Origin: Owenia fusiformis
Taxonomy: Eukaryota; Annelida; Polychaeta; Sabellida; Oweniidae
DNA: 64,000 bases
Reading direction: 5' to 3'
Assembly: GCA_903813345.2 (NCBI GenBank)
Contig: CAIIXF020000012.1
Span: 10,560,432-10,624,431 of the forward strand
The notes under the pieces were generated by a model. It searched no databases and had not been told where the DNA came from. It was given only the letters and a program-made list of their open reading frames with translations. A program made the translations under genes and the position numbers. The number at the start of each line of letters is the position of its first letter. The first letter of the stretch is position 1. This document shows positions 1-8,700 of this stretch, piece by piece.

Positions 1-62
1 ACTAGCTTTATACTTTTTAAAAAATAAATTTTAGTATGGCTAATTGAAAACCCTTGTTTTAG

Positions 63-347
63 GAGGAGGTATGGGAAAGGGATTTTACCCTAACTCAATC
101 ACTGACCACTACCGAAAAGCAGTTAAAGCAAGGCCCTTTGACTTACCAATACCTCGGCAGGCAAATGCGCTTTGGGGTGAATTCACCAGGCGATTTTATG
201 ACGGCAAGTTCTATGGGAAAGCCCAAAATCTTTGCAAGGCTGTTACGGATGAATATAACAAAGCTTTGGAGAAGGTTGATGTTTTGATTATGCCAACGTG
301 CAATTACAAAGCGCCGAAACTACCAGAATCGTCCATTGGTATCGATG
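63..347 (+). CDS. Amidase paralog 1, penultimate exon (gene enters from left edge)
   Basis: This exon encodes part of an amidase-signature family hydrolase, enzymes that cleave carboxamide bonds. It starts after the acceptor TGTTTTAG (55-62) with two bases that finish a split codon, and reads GGMGKGFYPNSITDHYRKAV and onward. Near its end is the core strand motif DVLIMPTCNYKAP, typical of the C-terminal half of the family. It ends in phase 1 before GTAAGT (348-353). Its phase matches the donor of exon 7 of the downstream paralog (62324), so the two genes share their intron layout. An earlier acceptor-like TTTTAG at 29-34 is excluded because TAA follows in frame at 41-43. The earlier exons, including the catalytic core, lie outside the window, so activity cannot be judged. 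The family call is firm; the substrate is unknown. Confidence 0.86.
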
Positions 348-655
348 GTAAGTAGAAAATAAGCAAAACACAATAATCATATTCATCATTTTTTATTCAT
401 ATATTGTAATGTATTTTTTATGTCCAATTAACTCACTCCCTCTAACAATGTATTTGAGAATTTATTGATTTTATTCAATTAAAAGTCGCTTTAGACAGGA
501 ACTTGATCGCACAGCCAAAATAACAAACGTTTAACAATTCAAACAGCAATGCTTGTGATATATTGACGTTGTCACTCAAAACGATCTATCCTTAACCCTA
601 TTCATATCTTTTTCAAATTCACATCTTTTTCATATCCACATCTGTACATTTTCAG
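348..655 (+). other. Intron of amidase paralog 1
   Basis: The intron runs from GTAAGT (348-353) to a pyrimidine-rich acceptor ending TTTTCAG (649-655). It joins the flanking exons in phase 1 (G + AG gives Glu). I see no gene or repeat in it. Confidence 0.82.
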
Positions 656-849
656 AGTTGCTTAGTGAAGGGATATCTATGGTAAAGAATACAGTTGCCG
701 CAAACATCACTGGCCACCCCGCAATCTCGATTAACGTCGGCTACTCAGAGGGTTTACCAGTTGGTGCCTTGATAACAGGACGACATCATGAAGACGCCAT
801 TGTCCTGCGAGTAGCCAAATCTTTGGAGAGCGGACTTAGATCGTCATAG
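656..849 (+). CDS. Amidase paralog 1, last exon with stop
   Basis: This is the C-terminal exon of the left-hand amidase. The split codon G|AG restores Glu, and translation continues LLSEGISMVKNTVAANITGH and then PAISINVGYSEGLPVGALIT to the stop TAG at 847-849. The strings GHPAIS and GLPVGALITG, followed by an ED pair and a hydrophobic helix (AIVLRVAKSLES), are the standard C-terminal end of amidase-signature enzymes. No frameshift or early stop is seen in either visible exon, so what can be read of this gene looks intact. Together the two exons encode about 159 residues. Confidence 0.88.
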
Positions 850-1059
850 GCTGTCACTGTATTTGCCAATGACATGTTTGGATGAACAAATGTCGGACTG
901 GTTAATACTTTACGCATGGACTAACCCAAACATGAGGCAGGCGACTGCTTCACCAATACTTTACTGAATATTGTTTTTCAGATGTACTTACGATTTCGAA
1001 ATCCATTGTATTGTAACAAGATCATATTTAACTGTTATATAAATCAAATGCGAATAAGG

Positions 1060-1065
1060 AATAAA
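1060..1065 (+). promoter_or_regulatory. Candidate poly(A) signal of paralog 1
   Basis: AATAAA lies about 210 bp after the stop codon. Two more copies at 1322-1327 and 1393-1398 are possible alternatives. In DNA this AT-rich the hexamer is common, so this is only a candidate. Confidence 0.3.
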
Positions 1066-1177
1066 GAAAAGAGAATTAAGAGAAATGTGTTCAATTCATT
1101 TCGCCATATCAATATTTTTGATGAAAATTTTCGAAAAAATGATAATAGATGAAAATGATAAGTTTTTGAATTTACCC

Positions 1178-1231
1178 GGGATGATATCAATATCATCTCT
1201 GATATAATCGTTCTAATCCTGATATCATCCC
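1178..1231. repeat. Nested inverted repeat
   Basis: GGGATGATATCA (1178-1189) is matched perfectly by TGATATCATCCC (1220-1231). Inside the left arm a second palindrome, GATGATAT-CA-ATATCATC, spans 1180-1197. The sequence could fold as a hairpin in the 3' untranslated region of paralog 1 or be a relic of a short mobile element. No function is claimed. Confidence 0.5.
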
Positions 1232-1419
1232 TGTCCCAATCCAACGTAATTTATGTTCATAAAAACTCTGGGCAATATACATGTATCTTGAAATTCAGTG
1301 TATTTAGATTTATTTTTATAAAATAAATAATTCGCTACAGAGAAGTACCACAAGAGCTCAGGCAATACAATTGAAATAACAGTATAGCTCTTAATAAAAC
1401 GACCCCTTTCTATGGTACT

Positions 1420-1805
1420 CCGGACAGGTTGTATGATGCAGTCGTTTTTTTACTCTATATTTGCAATAGAACAACCATTCTTATTAAAATTTTCATATTT
1501 TATTCTGGAGACAATTTCCAACATGGAAAAAAAATATTTTAATGAAATTTCCCAATTTTATGATTTTGACGGGCTTTTTTAAAAAACACTACACTGTCAA
1601 TAAAATACAGGTTTTTGCTTGAACAATTGAACTTTTAACGTCATTTCAAATGTTGAATTTTCGGCCGCCTAAAGTCTTTCCAAATATATCTGTTGCCATA
1701 TTAATAATTATGGCTGATTATTGTTATTCACTTGAGTCATATTCAACATTATTGCATTGCATTCGGCCAATAAAAACTTGTTGCTCTGGGTCTCGTTTTG
1801 TGAAG
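1420..1805 (+). repeat. Left long inverted-repeat arm of the transposon
   Basis: This arm aligns with the reverse complement of 2110-2501. The first 80 bases are the same on both sides. Further in there are substitutions and small indels, for example around 1650-1660, where the right arm has extra bases. The stretch with ACTGTCAATAAAATACAGG is again nearly identical. The inner edge is approximate because similarity fades near 1800. Confidence 0.8.
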
Positions 1806-2109
1806 CGTTCCCTAGATTGATCCCAGATAGAGGAGGTCAATCTTCTTGTCCACGGACATGAGTTCAACCTGATCGAACTGTTCAATACTGTCCAAAATGA
1901 AGTAAAACATTACGAATCTCCAATTTCAAATATTCTTGGCATTAGATCCTTCAGGGATGTTAATATAACTGTGTCAAATCTTATCATAAATTGTCAGGGA
2001 GACCTGACATTTTAAAAGCATGGTGCAATTTACGTGCCACTGGCTTGCATGCTGAGTGACGGTGGCGGAAAAAACCCAGTGGAGAAAAAGATGCGTTTTC
2101 AGAGGAAAC

Positions 2110-2501
2110 GTGACCAAGAGTGACAAGTTTATCGTTGGCCTAATGCACTGTAATAATATTAGGTCTATTGAATATGACAAAAATGAATAACATTAATCAG
2201 CCATAATTAATATGGCATCAAATACATCTGGAAAGACTTTAGGTGGCCAAAAATTCAATAACTAGACAATCTTTGAAATGACGTTAAAAGTTGAATTGTT
2301 CAAGCAAAACCTGTATTTTATTGACAGTGGAGTGGTTTTGAAAAAAGCCTATCAAAATCATAAAATTAGGAATTTCGTTAAAATATTTTTTTTCCATGTT
2401 GGAAATTGTCTCCAGAATTTAAATATGAAAATTTTAATAAGAATGGTTGTTCTATTGCAAATATAGAGTAAAAAAACGACTGCATCATACAACCTGTCCG
2501 G
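2110..2501 (-). repeat. Right long inverted-repeat arm of the transposon
   Basis: This is the inverse partner of 1420-1805. It ends CAACCTGTCCGG at 2501. Short reading frames inside it (for example 2278-2466 on the + strand) are AT-rich chance frames, not genes. Confidence 0.8.
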
Positions 2502-2507
2502 GGTACT

Positions 2508-2633
2508 AACGATGCGTTTTATTGCGTTTTTATAGCAACGGCGAGTCTAATACGAATGTCGACGTGACATAGCGCATAGAACTCGACCTTGAGTATTAAC
2601 CAAAGTATTACTAAAACACTATTGCTGTAGTTC
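2508..2633 (+). promoter_or_regulatory. 5' flank and probable promoter of amidase gene 2
   Basis: Only 126 bp separate the transposon's target duplication from the first ATG of gene 2, so the core promoter must lie here or within the transposon. The stretch is richer in G+C and CpG than its surroundings (for example around 2535-2575). I see no clear TATA box at a convincing distance. The transcription start is unknown. Confidence 0.35.
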
Positions 2634-2772
2634 ATGATGTCGAGTGAAAATAAAGAAGATGCTGGTATCTATGTTTCTCCAGCTATTAATCTACCGACGT
2701 TGGGTCAGTTGGTGACTATATCTAAAGACCTTGGATTCCAACTAACAGATGAAGAGCTATTGCAACACCGCG
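2634..2772 (+). CDS. Amidase gene 2, exon 1 (start)
   Basis: This exon holds the N-terminus: [20 protein letters not shown], then [20 protein letters not shown] and ELLQHR. The pattern PTLxQLxxIxxxLGFxLxDEEL is the usual N-terminal helix region before the catalytic domain in this amidase group. No signal peptide or membrane segment is seen, so a cytosolic protein is likely. The start could be the ATG at 2634 or the one at 2637; nothing decides between them. The exon ends in phase 1 before GTAAGTAC (2773-2780). Confidence 0.85.
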
Positions 2773-5700
2773 GTAAGTACTTGAAACAATCGAAAGGCAA
2801 GCCATTTTGTATTGTAACGATTAGAATTAAGCCTTTATAGCTCAGTTGATAGAACATCAGTCTCAGGATTTAAGGGTCCTTGGTTCGATCCTCACACGGG
2901 GCGTTGAAGTTACACCTTTTTCATAATCTGCATCTGGTTTGTTACACTATGCTTGTTTAGTTATTTCCTTTGGGCTCCTTTCGATTATAACAGTTTCATG
3001 AAATTTTAGGGAATTGCGTACCATGTTTTTCTAGAACATATGAAAGGTGCTCAGAAGGCATACCAGAGAGTCAGCGAGCTTGTGTAGCCATCACTTGAAG
3101 TTAAATACCCAAGAACACCCGGCCATCGCCCTAAAAATGATGATAATCCAAACAATGCATGGTGGGACAATTCCACAGATAAATGCTGTAATGTAATCCA
3201 ATGTGAAAATATTGAAATCTTTTGATTGATTATGAAAAAACGAGGATTTTCGGTTCATAACCCCATATACCACGGGATAGCTCCATATGTCCCCTTTCAA
3301 ATCAAAACAAAAATTGCATAGAACACCCATTGAGAAAAAAAAGATATGACTGCTTTTTCTGCCATCTATCCGAATTTTAAACAATTTTCAATAGATTTCA
3401 AACTCAAGACCACCGTCACAAAAAGTCAAATATTTGAAGTGAACCGAATCATTTCGCCATACTTTTTGTAAAATTATATACACACGAGATAAACAAAATA
3501 AAATATAAAATCTGTACATTTTCACTGGTGATTGCACTGATAAATATTGATTTCAATCAACCATCATCCCGATTTTAAATTTAGATTTTTTGTCTTCTAC
3601 CTTTTCACTAGCGCCATCTGTGGAGTTATGCCTAATAGTGCCATGGTTCGATGATTTTTGGTGAAAAATGATATTTTTATGAAAGAATGAAGAGTTTCAA
3701 GATTGTTTGTGCAGTTTAAGAATGATATATAGACAATTGGGCATTTTATGGGTACTTAACTAACCTTGGGGTGGTTCGAATTTAGGCCAAAAATTTTTCT
3801 TGAGAATTCAACATTTCTACATTTAAATGGTTACATTAACTCGGATCTATAAAATTGAGCTTCCAAAGAGTCGAGCAAACTTATTTATATTGATCAAAGT
3901 GTTTTATTGGCAAAAATCACTGGACCATGACACATTAATTTGGCCAATTTTTGGGCAAAATTAGCCAAAAGCTGACTAAATTAGTCAGTTTTCACTGGTT
4001 TTCTACTGTTTAACTTCTTCTTAAATCAAAATTATAGATTAATTTTGGCTAATTAGATACCATTCATGAAATTATTCCCAATTGTAGCCTTAAAAGATCA
4101 AATTCAGCCATTTATTTTGTTCAAATATGTTGACATCCCTCGGAAAAATTAGGCTGAGAAATTCTGACATCTAAAAATGTTACAATACATCCTTTACCAA
4201 GCAAAATATGGCAAAAAATATTCAATACTTTATATGACAGTTCGCAGGCCTACAAACAATGACATTTCAGGCAACTTTCCGATGGTTAATGCCAAACAGT
4301 GCCTAATAATCGTCAAAACCCGTAATTTTGAAGTCAAAAAAAGAAAAAAAGCTGATTCAGCATTATTTTTTAGTTTCTCCCGATCAGATCCTTATGGGCC
4401 ATCGTCCAATAAACATTTTACGTCACATATCTCTCATTCTGAGAGGTTTTGAGCCAAATAATAGCAGTTTTAGTAATTTCTTATGTTGCTAATAGGGACA
4501 ATTCCACAGATAAATGCTGTAATGTAATCCAATGTGAAAATATTGAAATCTTTTGATTGATTATGAAAAAACGAGGATTTTCGGTTCATAACCCCATATA
4601 CCACGGGATAGCTCCATATGTCCCCTTTCAAATCAAAACAAAAATTGCATAGAACACCCATTGAGAAAAAAAAGATATGACTGCTTTTTCTGCCATCTAT
4701 CCGAATTTTAAACAATTTTCAATAGATTTCAAACTCAAGACCACCGTCACAAAAAGTCAAATATTTGAAGTGAACCGAATCATTTCGCCATACTTTTTGT
4801 AAAATTATATACACACGAGATAAACAAAATAAAATATAAAATCTGTACATTTTCACTGGTGATTGCACTGATAAATATTGATTTCAATCAACCATCATCC
4901 CGATTTTAAATTTAGATTTTTTGTCTTCTACCTTTTCACTAGCGCCATCTGTGGAGTTATGCCTAATAGTGCCATGGTTCGATGATTTTTGGTGAAAAAT
5001 GATATTTTTATGAAAGAATGAAGAGTTTCAAGATTGTTTGTGCAGTTTAAGAATGATATATAGACAATTGGGCATTTTATGGGTACTTAACTAACCTTGG
5101 GGTGGTTCGAATTTAGGCCAAAAATTTTTCTTGAGAATTCAACATTTCTACATTTAAATGGTTACATTAACTCGGATCTATAAAATTGAGCTTCCAAAGA
5201 GTCGAGCAAACTTATTTATATTGATCAAAGTGTTTTATTGGCAAAAATCACTGGACCATGACACATTAATTTGGCCAATTTTTGGGCAAAATTAGCCAAA
5301 AGCTGACTAAATTAGTCAGTTTTCACTGGTTTTCTACTGTTTAACTTCTTCTTAAATCAAAATTATAGATTAATTTTGGCTAATTAGATACCATTCATGA
5401 AATTATTCCCAATTGTAGCCTTAAAAGATCAAATTCAGCCATTTATTTTGTTCAAATATGTTGACATCCCTCGGAAAAATTAGGCTGAGAAATTCTGACA
5501 TCTAAAAATGTTACAATACATCCTTTACCAAGCAAAATATGGCAAAAAATATTCAATACTTTATATGACAGTTCGCAGGCCTACAAACAATGACATTTCA
5601 GGCAACTTTCCGATGGTTAATGCCAAACAGTGCCTAATAATCGTCAAAACCCGTAATTTTGAAGTCAAAAAAAGAAAAAAAGCTGATTCAGCATTATTTT

Positions 5701-8700
5701 TTAGTTTCTCCCGATCAGATCCTTATGGGCCATCGTCCAATAAACATTTTACGTCACATATCTCTCATTCTGAGAGGTTTTGAGCCAAATAATAGCAGTT
5801 TTAGTAATTTCTTATGTTGCTAATAGGGACAATTCCACAGATAAATGCTGTAATGTAATCCAATGTGAAAATATTGAAATCTTTTGATTGATTATGAAAA
5901 AACGAGGATTTTCGGTTCATAACCCCATATACCACGGGATAGCTCCATATGTCCCCTTTCAAATCAAAACAAAAATTGCATAGAACACCCATTGAGAAAA
6001 AAAAGATATGACTGCTTTTTCTGCCATCTATCCGAATTTTAAACAATTTTCAATAGATTTCAAACTCAAGACCACCGTCACAAAAAGTCAAATATTTGAA
6101 GTGAACCGAATCATTTCGCCATACTTTTTGTAAAATTATATACACACGAGATAAACAAAATAAAATATAAAATCTGTACATTTTCACTGGTGATTGCACT
6201 GATAAATATTGATTTCAATCAACCATCATCCCGATTTTAAATTTAGATTTTTTGTCTTCTACCTTTTCACTAGCGCCATCTGTGGAGTTATGCCTAATAG
6301 TGCCATGGTTCGATGATTTTTGGTGAAAAATGATATTTTTATGAAAGAATGAAGAGTTTCAAGATTGTTTGTGCAGTTTAAGAATGATATATAGACAATT
6401 GGGCATTTTATGGGTACTTAACTAACCTTGGGGTGGTTCGAATTTAGGCCAAAAATTTTTCTTGAGAATTCAACATTTCTACATTTAAATGGTTACATTA
6501 ACTCGGATCTATAAAATTGAGCTTCCAAAGAGTCGAGCAAACTTATTTATATTGATCAAAGTGTTTTATTGGCAAAAATCACTGGACCATGACACATTAA
6601 TTTGGCCAATTTTTGGGCAAAATTAGCCAAAAGCTGACTAAATTAGTCAGTTTTCACTGGTTTTCTACTGTTTAACTTCTTCTTAAATCAAAATTATAGA
6701 TTAATTTTGGCTAATTAGATACCATTCATGAAATTATTCCCAATTGTAGCCTTAAAAGATCAAATTCAGCCATTTATTTTGTTCAAATATGTTGACATCC
6801 CTCGGAAAAATTAGGCTGAGAAATTCTGACATCTAAAAATGTTACAATACATCCTTTACCAAGCAAAATATGGCAAAAAATATTCAATACTTTATATGAC
6901 AGTTCGCAGGCCTACAAACAATGACATTTCAGGCAACTTTCCGATGGTTAATGCCAAACAGTGCCTAATAATCGTCAAAACCCGTAATTTTGAAGTCAAA
7001 AAAAGAAAAAAAGCTGATTCAGCATTATTTTTTAGTTTCTCCCGATCAGATCCTTATGGGCCATCGTCCAATAAACATTTTACGTCACATATCTCTCATT
7101 CTGAGAGGTTTTGAGCCAAATAATAGCAGTTTTAGTAATTTCTTATGTTGCTAATAGGGACAATTCCACAGATAAATGCTGTAATGTAATCCAATGTGAA
7201 AATATTGAAATCTTTTGATTGATTATGAAAAAACGAGGATTTTCGGTTCATAACCCCATATACCACGGGATAGCTCCATATGTCCCCTTTCAAATCAAAA
7301 CAAAAATTGCATAGAACACCCATTGAGAAAAAAAAGATATGACTGCTTTTTCTGCCATCTATCCGAATTTTAAACAATTTTCAATAGATTTCAAACTCAA
7401 GACCACCGTCACAAAAAGTCAAATATTTGAAGTGAACCGAATCATTTCGCCATACTTTTTGTAAAATTATATACACACGAGATAAACAAAATAAAATATA
7501 AAATCTGTACATTTTCACTGGTGATTGCACTGATAAATATTGATTTCAATCAACCATCATCCCGATTTTAAATTTAGATTTTTTGTCTTCTACCTTTTCA
7601 CTAGCGCCATCTGTGGAGTTATGCCTAATAGTGCCATGGTTCGATGATTTTTGGTGAAAAATGATATTTTTATGAAAGAATGAAGAGTTTCAAGATTGTT
7701 TGTGCAGTTTAAGAATGATATATAGACAATTGGGCATTTTATGGGTACTTAACTAACCTTGGGGTGGTTCGAATTTAGGCCAAAAATTTTTCTTGAGAAT
7801 TCAACATTTCTACATTTAAATGGTTACATTAACTCGGATCTATAAAATTGAGCTTCCAAAGAGTCGAGCAAACTTATTTATATTGATCAAAGTGTTTTAT
7901 TGGCAAAAATCACTGGACCATGACACATTAATTTGGCCAATTTTTGGGCAAAATTAGCCAAAAGCTGACTAAATTAGTCAGTTTTCACTGGTTTTCTACT
8001 GTTTAACTTCTTCTTAAATCAAAATTATAGATTAATTTTGGCTAATTAGATACCATTCATGAAATTATTCCCAATTGTAGCCTTAAAAGATCAAATTCAG
8101 CCATTTATTTTGTTCAAATATGTTGACATCCCTCGGAAAAATTAGGCTGAGAAATTCTGACATCTAAAAATGTTACAATACATCCTTTACCAAGCAAAAT
8201 ATGGCAAAAAATATTCAATACTTTATATGACAGTTCGCAGGCCTACAAACAATGACATTTCAGGCAACTTTCCGATGGTTAATGCCAAACAGTGCCTAAT
8301 AATCGTCAAAACCCGTAATTTTGAAGTCAAAAAAAGAAAAAAAGCTGATTCAGCATTATTTTTTAGTTTCTCCCGATCAGATCCTTATGGGCCATCGTCC
8401 AATAAACATTTTACGTCACATATCTCTCATTCTGAGAGGTTTTGAGCCAAATAATAGCAGTTTTAGTAATTTCTTATGTTGCTAATAGGGACAATTCCAC
8501 AGATAAATGCTGTAATGTAATCCAATGTGAAAATATTGAAATCTTTTGATTGATTATGAAAAAACGAGGATTTTCGGTTCATAACCCCATATACCACGGG
8601 ATAGCTCCATATGTCCCCTTTCAAATCAAAACAAAAATTGCATAGAACACCCATTGAGAAAAAAAAGATATGACTGCTTTTTCTGCCATCTATCCGAATT

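Larger units (their letters stand above)
850..1419. other. 3' flank of amidase paralog 1
   Basis: This is the 3' untranslated and intergenic sequence after the stop of paralog 1. It is AT-rich, with several AATAAA hexamers and one palindromic stretch listed separately. No coding sequence is supported on either strand. A 66-codon minus-strand reading frame at 1044-1244 has low-complexity composition and no family resemblance. Confidence 0.6.
1414..2507. mobile_element. Non-autonomous DNA transposon with very long terminal inverted repeats, plus target duplication
   Basis: The element proper is 1420-2501 (1082 bp). It starts CCGGACAGGTTGTATGATGC and ends with the reverse complement of the same sequence. 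The outer 80 or so bases of the arms are identical, and similarity continues with scattered differences for about 385 bp per side, leaving a spacer of about 300 bp. It is flanked by the perfect direct repeat GGTACT (1414-1419 and 2502-2507), read as a 6-bp target-site duplication. There is no transposase frame, so mobility would depend on a partner element. The superfamily is not assigned: 6-7-bp duplications are known for Dada elements, but GGTACT contains the palindrome GTAC, so the target length is slightly uncertain. The element sits between the two amidase genes, ending about 130 bp before the start of gene 2. Confidence 0.85.

Noticed and set aside
1974-2180. 68-codon minus-strand frame
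   Set aside because: It falls across the spacer and arm of the long inverted-repeat transposon and has no recognisable domain.
3770-3790. B-box-like GGTTCGAAT in module B as a tRNA-derived promoter
   Set aside because: The trailing CC of the B box is missing, and no A box or cloverleaf is found at the right distance.
4177-4452. A 91-codon + strand frame repeated in all 45 B modules, possibly a multi-copy small protein gene
   Set aside because: The copies are nearly identical DNA, so an open frame in one is open in all; there is no independent evidence of selection. Composition follows the AT-rich sequence and no domain is recognised.
4470-4715. A minus-strand frame of 81 codons at each B-A junction
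   Set aside because: It crosses the module boundary and includes A's inverted-repeat end. It is shortened wherever the adjacent A run has seven bases instead of eight, so it is a chance frame.
3164-4963. A as a long terminal repeat and B as the internal part of an LTR element (A-B-A)
   Set aside because: A lacks TG...CA ends and instead has inverted repeats. B has no primer-binding site, polypurine tract next to A, or coding sequence.
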